Source: Persicimonas caeni (lineage in GTDB: Bacteria; Myxococcota_A; Bradymonadia; Bradymonadales; Bradymonadaceae). From it: 64,000 nt of DNA. Under the pieces are notes generated by a model. That model was not told the DNA's origin and did not search any database. It was given only the letters and a program-made list of their open reading frames with translations. The DNA is taken from NCBI RefSeq assembly GCF_006517175.1, contig NZ_CP041186.1, positions 5,793,074 to 5,857,073 of the forward strand, written 5' to 3'. The position numbers and the translations under genes are program-made. Of the stretch, positions 8,829 to 17,009 are shown one piece after another. Every line of letters begins with the position of its first letter. Positions within the stretch are counted from its first letter, which is position 1.

Positions 8829-9042
8829 GGGTTTGATGGGGAACAAGGGCCGTTTGGGGCACATGTAGTTGGAGGATGTTTGGGTGGCAAGGCTTTTTGA
8901 TGGTGCGACTTGATGGTGCGACACCGGCGCACCGCTGCGCACACCGCCACACAAACACCTGACATGCCTTCGACAATCCGTTATATTGCCCGCGTTACTA
9001 CGAAAAACCATGTGGATCTTTCCTTTCCCGTCGGTGCCCACA

Positions 9043-11553
9043 ATGAATGTTTGGATCCAACAGCGTCTCCTCGTCCTCGCCTCCGCTCTCGTCCTCGCCG
9101 CCGGCCTGCCGGGGTGCAGCGACGATGCTGAGTCGAATAACGGCTCGAGCGGTCAGTGTCAGGCCGGCGAACAGTTCAACGAGCTCTCCGGTAAGTGCGA
9201 GGCGATTCGTGACCCCGGTGGAGATACCGGCTCCGACGCCGGCGGCGGGGAGGACACCTCCGGGCCGTCGGACACGGGCAGCGAAGATACCGGTAGCCCC
9301 CAAGATGCTCCCGTCGACGTGCCTGACGGCGTCTCGGAGCGCTGCAATCCCCAACTCGACAGCGACAACGACGGGTTGACCAACGCTTGTGAGTGTACCT
9401 TGGGGACGCACTCGTACTCCGAAGACACCGACGGCGACGGGTTAACGGACGCAGAAGAGGACGCCAACAGCAACTGCAGCTTCGACGCGATCGACGGCGA
9501 GACCGACCCGACCCAGGCCGACACCGACATCGACGGGTTGAGCGACGGCGACGAAGTCGCCAACGGCACGGACCCGCTGATCGCCGATAGCGACGGCGAC
9601 GGCGTCGACGATGGTCCCGAGGTCGCATCGGGCTGCATGGACCCGAACTCCGACGACACCGATGGCGATGGGTTGACCGACGGGGTCGAGGACAGCAACG
9701 GCGACGGGCAGATCGGTACATGCACCAACGGCTTCGACATCTCGTGCGCTCAGGGCGAATCGGACCCGTGCGCCGAAGACAGCGACGGCGACGGCACCGC
9801 CGACCAGGAGGAGGCCCAATATCGTGAGTGCCGCCCCGAGGACACGCAGAACCTCGCCCAACCTCAGTTCATCGAAGACGCCACCGCCGACTACAAACTC
9901 GCCGCCGAGAGCAGCGTCACGTCCGCCTCGGTGACCTTCGCATCCGGGTCGGCGACCGCACACGTGTTCGGCGATGCGTCTCACGGCTACACCGGTTTTG
10001 TCGCCTCGCTGACGCCGCCCAACAGCCAGGTCGACCCGTCGCTTCTGGCCGACGGCGTAACCACCGCGGTGCAGGGTGTCTATGCAAATGCATCGCGGCG
10101 CTCGTCGGGCCGCCAGGTCACCACCCACGACGGCTTCAAGGCCGTGGTCGGCTCGGTCGCCGATCTTCCGGCCGGCACCGACCTCGGCACGGCGCGCGAC
10201 AAAGTGCTCGCCGCCATCGCCGGCGTGCCCGAGGCCGATGTGAGCCACTCGCTCGGCGGTACCTTCGCGGGCGACGCGAACGCCCCCACGCTCTTTGTCT
10301 ACGAGGTGGTCAGCCGTTCGCAAAACCAGTACTTGGTCACCGGCGCCTTCGCCACGTTGACCGACTACGAGAACAATGCCGCCGAGACGGGCTTCCGGGT
10401 CGATGATCTGACAGGCGGCCCCTCGCTGGGTCGTACGAGTGATACGCTGGTCGCCGACTGCGTCTCCTACAAGGTGACCGCGCGCCCCGAAGTCGACATT
10501 ATCATTTCTCTCGACGCCTCCGGCTCGATGGGCGACGAGCAAACGGCGCTGTCGAACTTCGCCACCGAGTTCACCAACCTGCTCAACCAGTCCAACGTCG
10601 ACTGGCGTGTGGGCGTGACCGGGGTCGACTGTGGCGGCATCGGCAGCGACAGCGAATTGTCCCAAGAGTACCGAAACCTGTGGCCGTCTTCGGGCGGTGG
10701 CGGCGGTTTCTTCCCCGATCCGGACGCGATCTGTCCGAACGTGCCGTTGCAAGGCGCCGGTAACGGCAAACTCGTCGGCGGAAACTTCAGCACCGATGCG
10801 GGCACGATCGCCAGCCGATTGAGCTCGGTCAGCGGCTCGAACTCCGAGTTTACGATGACCATGGGCGTCGCTGCGGTCGACCGGGCGCTGCCGCGTACCG
10901 CCGGGGCCGCCGACAAGATTCGCCCCGACGCCGCCATCATTGTCATCGCGGTGACCGACGAGGAGGATGAATTCTTCAAGGAGAAGCTCGACTTCCTCGG
11001 CGGCAGCGCGCTCACGCTGACCCAGAGCCAGCAGGCCGCCCTCGAGACCGAAACCCAGCCGTGGGTCGACTACCTGCTCAAGCCCGACATCGGCGCGACC
11101 GCCTTCGGCCTGTACTGGCCCCCCGGCGAGCAGTGTGGCACGGCCGCCGACGTCGCCCACGCGATCAACGAGATCGTCAACGAGACTGGCGGCAATGGTG
11201 GCTCGGTCTGCCAGGGCGACATCACGAACACGCTTCGCGGCATCGCCAACGCCACCGCCGGTATCGCCTCGGGGCTGCGCCTTCGCGGTGCCGCTGCCCC
11301 GCAGACGATTGCCGTCAAGCACGGCTCGGTCAGCACCGGCACGGTCAGCGACATGGCCCGAAGCCGCGCGGACGGATTCGACTATGATGCCATCGTCAAC
11401 CGCGTTATCTTCAGGGGGCCCAACCCGCCGCAGACCAATGACCGCGTGGTCATCCCGTATCTGCGCTGGGACGGCAGTGTCTTTACGTGCAGCTCGAACG
11501 CCGACTGCCCGCAAGAGCAAAAGCTCCAGTGTATCGACGGTGAGTGCCGCTGA
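9043..11553 (+). CDS. VWA-domain lipoprotein with TSP3 calcium repeats
   Basis: A protein of 836 residues; the ATG at 9043 gives a compact signal peptide with lipobox LPGC. Residues about 100-256 are Asp-rich thrombospondin type 3 repeats (DSDNDGLTNACEC, DTDGDGLTDAEED, DSDGDGVDDGPE), likely calcium-bound. A VWA domain follows, with the MIDAS motif DASGSMG at residues 491-497 (LDASGSMGDEQTALSNF) and later MGVAAVDRA and VTDEEDEFF. Its last codons overlap the next gene (TGATG), so the two are translationally coupled. Probably an outer-surface adhesion or assembly protein. Ligand unknown. Confidence 0.88.
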   Translation: MNVWIQQRLLVLASALVLAAGLPGCSDDAESNNGSSGQCQAGEQFNELSGKCEAIRDPGGDTGSDAGGGEDTSGPSDTGSEDTGSPQDAPVDVPDGVSERCNPQLDSDNDGLTNACECTLGTHSYSEDTDGDGLTDAEEDANSNCSFDAIDGETDPTQADTDIDGLSDGDEVANGTDPLIADSDGDGVDDGPEVASGCMDPNSDDTDGDGLTDGVEDSNGDGQIGTCTNGFDISCAQGESDPCAEDSDGDGTADQEEAQYRECRPEDTQNLAQPQFIEDATADYKLAAESSVTSASVTFASGSATAHVFGDASHGYTGFVASLTPPNSQVDPSLLADGVTTAVQGVYANASRRSSGRQVTTHDGFKAVVGSVADLPAGTDLGTARDKVLAAIAGVPEADVSHSLGGTFAGDANAPTLFVYEVVSRSQNQYLVTGAFATLTDYENNAAETGFRVDDLTGGPSLGRTSDTLVADCVSYKVTARPEVDIIISLDASGSMGDEQTALSNFATEFTNLLNQSNVDWRVGVTGVDCGGIGSDSELSQEYRNLWPSSGGGGGFFPDPDAICPNVPLQGAGNGKLVGGNFSTDAGTIASRLSSVSGSNSEFTMTMGVAAVDRALPRTAGAADKIRPDAAIIVIAVTDEEDEFFKEKLDFLGGSALTLTQSQQAALETETQPWVDYLLKPDIGATAFGLYWPPGEQCGTAADVAHAINEIVNETGGNGGSVCQGDITNTLRGIANATAGIASGLRLRGAAAPQTIAVKHGSVSTGTVSDMARSRADGFDYDAIVNRVIFRGPNPPQTNDRVVIPYLRWDGSVFTCSSNADCPQEQKLQCIDGECR

Positions 11554-11966
11554 TGTCTCGAAGTCTCATTCTTTTCGCCGCCGCTGCTTGTTTGGCGGCC
11601 GGGTGCGTACCTCCGGAACTGATGGAGGAGGACGCCCCGGCCGAGCCGGCGTCTTTCGAGCCGGTCGCAGAGCTTACTCGCGGCTCGTGCGCGGCGGTCT
11701 CGTCGTGTCACGGCGCCACGAGCCCCACGGCGTTTGCCGTCGAAGGCGACGGTGCGGCCACCGACGCGCAGGTGCGCGCGGCCATCGAAGGGGTGACGAC
11801 CAACGCCGACGTGCCGATGGTGGTGCCTGGCGAGCCCGAGCAGAGCGCGCTCTATTTGCGGTTGGTCGAGACCGGTCCCAAGAGGATGCCGCCCGTGGGC
11901 AACCTGACCGAAGAGCAGATCGAGTCCGTACGCGTGTGGATCGCCGACGGGGCGCATTATGAGTAA
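11553..11966 (+). CDS. Cytochrome-c-like (PSCyt1-type) lipoprotein
   Basis: A protein of 137 residues whose ATG shares one base with the preceding stop (TGATG). The signal peptide has lipobox LAAGC. The mature part contains SCAAVSSCHG, a CHG motif with a longer-than-usual Cys spacing. Then come PGEPEQSALYLRLVE and RMPPVGNLTEEQIESVRVWIADGA, typical of the small planctomycete-type cytochrome c domain, where the Met of MPP is the distal heme ligand. The spacing C-x5-CH is not CxxCH, so covalent heme attachment is uncertain. It sits between the VWA lipoprotein and a barrel protein, all overlapping. Confidence 0.75.
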   Translation: MSRSLILFAAAACLAAGCVPPELMEEDAPAEPASFEPVAELTRGSCAAVSSCHGATSPTAFAVEGDGAATDAQVRAAIEGVTTNADVPMVVPGEPEQSALYLRLVETGPKRMPPVGNLTEEQIESVRVWIADGAHYE

Positions 11967-12810
11967 GAAGCGCGTCATCGTGGCGACCCTCCTCGCGTTT
12001 GTGAGTTTCAATGCCGATGCCGACGCCCAAGAGGCCGAGGCGAGCGGCGAGGTCTCCGTCGAACCATCCACCGAGTCTGCCGCCGGGGAGGCGGTCGAGC
12101 CGGCCGGCGTCAATTTGTCGATCGGCCCGCACGTCATCAGCCGCTCGATGCAGTTTCGCCTAGGCGACAACGCAGTCGACCACAGCCCGGGGGTCTATAT
12201 CGGCGGCATCGCCCACATCTCGGTGGAGGCCTACGATTTCGACTCCCTCGACGCCAAGCTTCTGATCAACGCCGAGGGCGGCTACGCCGGCACCAAGAAC
12301 AGCAAGGTCGCCGCCGAGTTGAACCGTCAGCCGGTGACCGAGTGGTCTCAATTCGCCGCGCGCGCCACCGTGCGTCGCCCACTGACGGACGCACTGGACC
12401 TCGATGTAGGCTTGGGCGCCGTGGCTAACAGCTTCATCGTCGAACCCAACCTCACCTACACCGGCCACCGCTATATTGCCGCCGAGTTTCGCGTCGGCCT
12501 CGATTGGGCGAAGCCTGCCGGCTCGTGGGTCTTCGGCGCCGACGCCAGCGCCTACCCCGTCCTGGCTGTCAACCAGTCGAGCGGCGCCTACGGCGACAGT
12601 TCGGCTTTCGGTGCGCGCGCCGGTGCGCAGGTGGGCTACAACGTCTTCGCGGTGTCCTCGACCGACAAGTACGCCGGCGGACGCGTGCTGCTGCGCTACG
12701 ACTTCACGCGCTTTCGCAGTCAGTTTCCGCAGGGACGCGTGGCCATCGGCGGCGGGGTGTCAGAGGACGATATGCACGCGCTGACGTTGATGTTTGGCTA
12801 TTTTATGTAG
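11959..12810 (+). CDS. Outer-membrane beta-barrel-like protein
   Basis: A protein of 283 residues; the ATG at 11959 overlaps the previous gene by 8 bases. It has a signal peptide (VATLLAFVSFNADADAQ), a short acidic linker, then alternating amphipathic beta strands ending in an aromatic residue and Met (LTLMFGYFM), as in outer-membrane barrels. No named family is recognised. As the third gene of a coupled trio with a VWA lipoprotein and a cytochrome-like lipoprotein, it may anchor or export that complex. Confidence 0.65.
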   Translation: MSKKRVIVATLLAFVSFNADADAQEAEASGEVSVEPSTESAAGEAVEPAGVNLSIGPHVISRSMQFRLGDNAVDHSPGVYIGGIAHISVEAYDFDSLDAKLLINAEGGYAGTKNSKVAAELNRQPVTEWSQFAARATVRRPLTDALDLDVGLGAVANSFIVEPNLTYTGHRYIAAEFRVGLDWAKPAGSWVFGADASAYPVLAVNQSSGAYGDSSAFGARAGAQVGYNVFAVSSTDKYAGGRVLLRYDFTRFRSQFPQGRVAIGGGVSEDDMHALTLMFGYFM

Positions 12811-12843
12811 CTTCTGATTCGTCTCGCGTCGGAGCGAGTGCAT

Positions 12844-15198
12844 CTACGCCTTCCAGCGCAAGATCCCGAAGCCAATCCCGGTCAAAACTAGAATCGACAC
12901 GATGGTGGCGATGATCGCCAACCCGTCGGGCAGCCGTTGCTGGCCGTCAGGCAGGGTTCCGGTGAGAACGCCGGCGTGGGTCATGACGTAGACACGCCCG
13001 TTGCGCAGGGAGACGCGGCGGATATCGTCGCGTTGCGACTGGGCGCTGGCCGGCCAACGCAGGGTGTACGAGGTGATCTTGGGCTTCTCCTCGTCGGTCT
13101 CGCGCACGCGCAGCAGGCTGGTGGTGTGGCCGGTGTCGAGCGCGAGCAGGTGGTTGCGTCGGTCGATGTTGTAGGCGAGCACGCGTGTGCCTTTCCACGG
13201 GCCGGGGATGTCGGTCCAGGAGTTGCCGCCGTCGAGCGATTTGGCGAAGCGGCCGCGGTGGGCCATGAACAGCATCTCGGGGTCGTAAGCCGAGCTGCGG
13301 GCGACGTAGACACCGTTGCGCTGTTTGTCGCGCGGCAGGCTCCACACCGCGTGCCAGGTGTCGCCGTTGTTGTACGAGCGCCACAGCTGCGCCGGCGCCG
13401 TGCCGTCGAGCGAGTGGGTCATCAAGTACATGCGCTCGCCGAAGTCGGTGGTGAAATTCGACAGGTAGGTGCCCTCGAGCGCGCTGCGAAACGCCGGGTT
13501 GAGCATCAGGCGGGTCCACGAGATGCCGCCGTCGAGCGACATCAGCGGGCCCTCTTGGGCGGACCAGGCGAACACGTGTTGGCTGTCGGGCCGTGAGTCG
13601 ATCGCGATGATCGATCGCGGCGGCAACTCCGTGCCGCGAAACCGCATCGGCCGGTAGGCGATGCTGTCGAGTTGGTCGAAGGGGGCGGCCTCGGCGGTGG
13701 TGGTCTTCCCGTCGGGCTCGAGGCGCACAATCGCCCCATTGGCGGTGCCGTTGATGATCGCGCCGCTGTCCGTCTCCACGAAGATGGTGGTGGTCGCCCG
13801 GTCTTGAAGCATCTGCCAGTGACCCTCGGTCGCCGAGCCGACCTGACGAAAGAGCCCCGCGTCGGTGCCGATGAGAAACCCGCCGTTGTCGTCCAGACCC
13901 ATGTCGAAGCCGCGCGTCGTACGAAGCTCGTCGTTGATCTGGTGCCAAGTCTGGCCGCGGTCGAGCGAGCGTAGAACGCCTGCGCCACGCGAGGCGGCCC
14001 ACACGCGGTTTCGCTTGACGCTGTGCACGAAGTCGGTCACCGGCCGGCGGTCGGCGTCGGCGGGGCGCACCTCGTTCCAATGCTGGCCGAGGTCCACACT
14101 GCGAAAGATCTCGCCGGTGTCGAGGGACAGCAGGACGACCGTGGGGGCCTCGTCTCGAGAGGGGAGGACCTCCAGCGCCATCCCTTCCGGGGAGGTCTGC
14201 GCGGGCTTGGGCAGCTCGATGGGTTGCCAGTCCTGGGCGCCGTCGGAGGTGCGGTAGAGCCCCTGCGGGGTGAGCATCAGGACGCCGTCGGAGCCCGGAA
14301 TCGGCACCAGGTCGCGGTCGGCGCCCGGGAGCGTCGCCACTCGGTTCCACTTGCCATCGCCGTCTCGGCGATAGACGAAGAGCTTTTCTCGAAGCACCGT
14401 GAGCAGCTCGAAAGGGCGGGCTTCGTTGGCCGGAAGGTAATGGCGCAGCACCGTCGGTAGCTTGATGTCGCCTGCCTTCGTTTCGAACTCGACCCCCTCG
14501 AGCTCGAGCGGCTCCCAGGGTTCCTTGGCGAGCACCGCGCCGGGCTCGGAGCTGAGCTTCCACAAATGGGTGGCGTTGATCAGGTAGAGGCCTTCGTCGC
14601 CGAAATTCAGCAGGCGCACGTGCGCAGCGGGGATCTCGGCGGAGGTTGTAGCGACCGATGTCGTGCCGGTCGCCGACGGAGCGGCGTCGTCATCGGAGCC
14701 TTCTTCGGCGCCGACCGTCTCGGGCAGCGCCACCATCCGCCAGGTGCGACCGACGTTGTCGCTGACCATCAACTTGGTGCCGTCGGGGCCGGGCACGCCC
14801 GTGACCATCCACAGCCGGCCTTCGTGGGCCGTGAAGACCTCGGAGTGCGGGAAGTTCAGGGAGTTGCCGGCCGCCTCCAAACCGCGCAGCGGCGCCGAGT
14901 GGCGTTCGGGCAGCTTTTCGGGCCAGCGCGGCGAGACGCGCTGCCATGGCCCCGAATCGTTTCGGTGCACGAACAGCCCGGCGCGCGAGGGCGCGACGAC
15001 GTCCAAGCGCGCCTCGTCGTCGAGCACCGCGACCGTGTAGACCGAGCCTCCTTCAGGCATCGGCACCGGGCTGAGCTCGATCGTCGTGTGCTCCTGGGCG
15101 CAGCCGCTCAGAGTCGCCAGCACTCCCAGAGTCGCGAGGACAAAGAGAGGCGCGAGGACTTCGAGCGCAGCGTTCGCATGGCAGGCGGGGCGCATCAT
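12844..15198 (-). CDS. Asp-box (BNR/sortilin-like) repeat lipoprotein with C-terminal membrane helix
   Basis: A protein of 784 residues. Lipobox LSGC follows a long signal peptide. At least seven Asp-box motifs of the form S-x-D-x-G-x-x-W occur (SDNVGRTWRMV, TSDGAQDWQPI, SVDLGQHWNEV, SLDRGQTWHQI, SLDGGISWTRL, SYNNGDTWHAV, SLDGGNSWTDI). They mark a multi-blade beta propeller like those in sialidases, sortilin and photosystem II assembly factors. The extreme C-terminus has a hydrophobic helix (GLAIIATIVSILVLTGIGFGIL) ending RWKA, unusual for a lipidated protein. Its start overlaps the stop of the OmpA/TSP3 gene by 4 bases (ATGA). Function unknown; a role in cell-envelope assembly or binding is likely. 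Confidence 0.82.
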   Translation of the reverse strand: MMRPACHANAALEVLAPLFVLATLGVLATLSGCAQEHTTIELSPVPMPEGGSVYTVAVLDDEARLDVVAPSRAGLFVHRNDSGPWQRVSPRWPEKLPERHSAPLRGLEAAGNSLNFPHSEVFTAHEGRLWMVTGVPGPDGTKLMVSDNVGRTWRMVALPETVGAEEGSDDDAAPSATGTTSVATTSAEIPAAHVRLLNFGDEGLYLINATHLWKLSSEPGAVLAKEPWEPLELEGVEFETKAGDIKLPTVLRHYLPANEARPFELLTVLREKLFVYRRDGDGKWNRVATLPGADRDLVPIPGSDGVLMLTPQGLYRTSDGAQDWQPIELPKPAQTSPEGMALEVLPSRDEAPTVVLLSLDTGEIFRSVDLGQHWNEVRPADADRRPVTDFVHSVKRNRVWAASRGAGVLRSLDRGQTWHQINDELRTTRGFDMGLDDNGGFLIGTDAGLFRQVGSATEGHWQMLQDRATTTIFVETDSGAIINGTANGAIVRLEPDGKTTTAEAAPFDQLDSIAYRPMRFRGTELPPRSIIAIDSRPDSQHVFAWSAQEGPLMSLDGGISWTRLMLNPAFRSALEGTYLSNFTTDFGERMYLMTHSLDGTAPAQLWRSYNNGDTWHAVWSLPRDKQRNGVYVARSSAYDPEMLFMAHRGRFAKSLDGGNSWTDIPGPWKGTRVLAYNIDRRNHLLALDTGHTTSLLRVRETDEEKPKITSYTLRWPASAQSQRDDIRRVSLRNGRVYVMTHAGVLTGTLPDGQQRLPDGLAIIATIVSILVLTGIGFGILRWKA

Positions 15199-17003
15199 TC
15201 GGCTGTGGAACTCGCAGTCTCCAGAATCGTGAACGCAACGCGTCGGTTATCGCTGCGGCCCTCGGCAGTCTCGTTGTCGGCGATCGGGTCCGACTCGCCG
15301 TAACCTGCCGCGATGAGTCGGTCGCGGTCGACGCCCTGTTTGATCAAGTACTTACGCACGCTGTCGGCGCGACGCTGGCTGAGCTTTTGGTTGTAACTCT
15401 CCGAGCCGCGGTCGTCGGTGTGGCCTTCGACGCGCAACAGCTTGATCTGCGGGTTCTGCTTCAACACCTTGGCGACCTCGTCCAAGATCTCGTAGCTCTC
15501 CTGGCGGATCGTGGCCTTGGCGGTCTCGAAGTGAACCTTGTCGGCGATGACGAGCTTATCGTTGGTGATCGTCACCTTTTCGGACGGGTTGTCCGGGCAG
15601 CCGTCCTCATCCTTGAAACCGTTGAGCGTCTCGGCTTCATCCGGGCACTGATCTTGGGTGTCTGGAATGCCGTCTTTGTCGTTGTCGACGTCGGGGCAGC
15701 CGTCGCCGTCTTCAAAGTCGTCGAGGTCCTCGGGATCTTCGGGGCAATCGTCCTTGCTGTTGGGGATGCCGTCGCCGTCGAGATCATTGTCGACGCAGCC
15801 GTCGGTGCGCACCGGAGTGTCGGGCGGGGTGCCCGGGCAGCGGTCGACCTTGTCGGGCACACCGTCGCCGTCATTGTCGGGATCGACGCAGCCGTCGTGG
15901 TCTTCAAAGCCGTCGTAATCTTCGACCTCGTCGGGGCACTGGTCGACCGAGCCGTAAAAGCCGTCACCGTCGTAGTCGAAGGACCACCGGCCGCCCGAAA
16001 CCCAATAGCCGCCCAGCCCGATAAACGCGCGCATGTCGGGCGAGCCGATGCCCTCGCCCAGGCTCGAACCCATGCCGAAGGTCACCGTCCAGTCGTCGCT
16101 GAGTGCGTAGCGGCCCGCCAATTTGACTTCGGTCGATACCTCGCCTTTGGAGAGGCCGCCATAGCCCTGGTCGCGGGCCAAGCTGATCGCGCCGTCGAAC
16201 TCGAGGATGGCGTCGAGTTCGCGCACGAAGAGGGGGGCGTTGAATGCCACGCCCCACAGGAATTCGTCACCCAGAGTGCTGTCGCGCAACACGGCGCGGG
16301 TGGGGCGGTAGCGGTAGCCCAGGTTGGCGCCCAGGCGAATGCCCCGCCACAGCCAGTAGTCGGCCGCCGCGATGAGCTCGCCGCCCACGCCGCCGTCGCT
16401 TGTCAGTGTCTCTTGAGTGGCCAGCGGGAGGTAGAGACCACCCACCACGGCCAGGCCCAGCGGATCGGTGAGCAGATCGAGGATCTGATACTTACCCGTC
16501 AGCCGCCAGTCGTTGAGTCCCATGATCGACAGATCGGTGCTCGAGCCGGCGCCTTGCGGCAAGATCGGCTGCAGCTCTTGACTCGTCTGCAGAAGGGTGA
16601 CCGGCAAGAGGATGCCCACCTCGAACTTGTCGTACAGACCGACGCTTCCGAGCAGCGACATCGTCGACTGGACGTCGACCGTCTCGCGAAACGGAAAGTT
16701 GCGCGTCGAGATCTGCATGGGGTCGTCGGCGTAGCCCACGTAGAAGCTCGCGTCCCACTCCAGGTGGTTGGGCACGCCGGTGCCGTAGACGTTCAGGTAA
16801 TCGGCCGGACCGGGCGCGGGGCGAAAGCGCTCGAGCTGCAAATCGGGCAGATCGAGATCTTGCGCGCGGCTCTCCGCCGGCTGCAGATACACCGCCAGCA
16901 GCGCCAACATCGCTACGCCCCAAATCGAAAGGCGCTGCATGGAGAGGCGGCTCAGGCCGAAGGGGAAACGCCGACGAGAGTGGCTTTGTGCGCAGGTGGT
17001 CAT
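15195..17003 (-). CDS. OmpA-family protein with TSP3 repeats
   Basis: A protein of 602 residues; AGGGA precedes the ATG at 17003. After a signal peptide, a beta-rich segment of about 290 residues resembles a membrane barrel (strands with YRYRPT, GVAFNAPLFVREL). Residues about 345-475 are TSP3 repeats (DGDGFYGSVDQCPDE, DNDGDGVPDKVDRCPG, and similar). The C-terminal OmpA domain (KVHFETAKATIRQESY, LLRVEGHTDDRGSESYNQKLSQRRA) binds peptidoglycan. This is the OprF-like barrel-TSP3-OmpA layout that links outer membrane to cell wall. It is translationally coupled to the Asp-box lipoprotein downstream. Confidence 0.93.
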   Translation of the reverse strand: MTTCAQSHSRRRFPFGLSRLSMQRLSIWGVAMLALLAVYLQPAESRAQDLDLPDLQLERFRPAPGPADYLNVYGTGVPNHLEWDASFYVGYADDPMQISTRNFPFRETVDVQSTMSLLGSVGLYDKFEVGILLPVTLLQTSQELQPILPQGAGSSTDLSIMGLNDWRLTGKYQILDLLTDPLGLAVVGGLYLPLATQETLTSDGGVGGELIAAADYWLWRGIRLGANLGYRYRPTRAVLRDSTLGDEFLWGVAFNAPLFVRELDAILEFDGAISLARDQGYGGLSKGEVSTEVKLAGRYALSDDWTVTFGMGSSLGEGIGSPDMRAFIGLGGYWVSGGRWSFDYDGDGFYGSVDQCPDEVEDYDGFEDHDGCVDPDNDGDGVPDKVDRCPGTPPDTPVRTDGCVDNDLDGDGIPNSKDDCPEDPEDLDDFEDGDGCPDVDNDKDGIPDTQDQCPDEAETLNGFKDEDGCPDNPSEKVTITNDKLVIADKVHFETAKATIRQESYEILDEVAKVLKQNPQIKLLRVEGHTDDRGSESYNQKLSQRRADSVRKYLIKQGVDRDRLIAAGYGESDPIADNETAEGRSDNRRVAFTILETASSTAE

Positions 17004-17009
17004 TGGTCC

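Noticed and set aside
9442-11520. A 692-codon minus-strand frame opposite the VWA gene
   Set aside because: Antisense shadow of a GC-rich gene; the plus-strand gene has a signal peptide, TSP3 repeats and a MIDAS motif, while the shadow has none.
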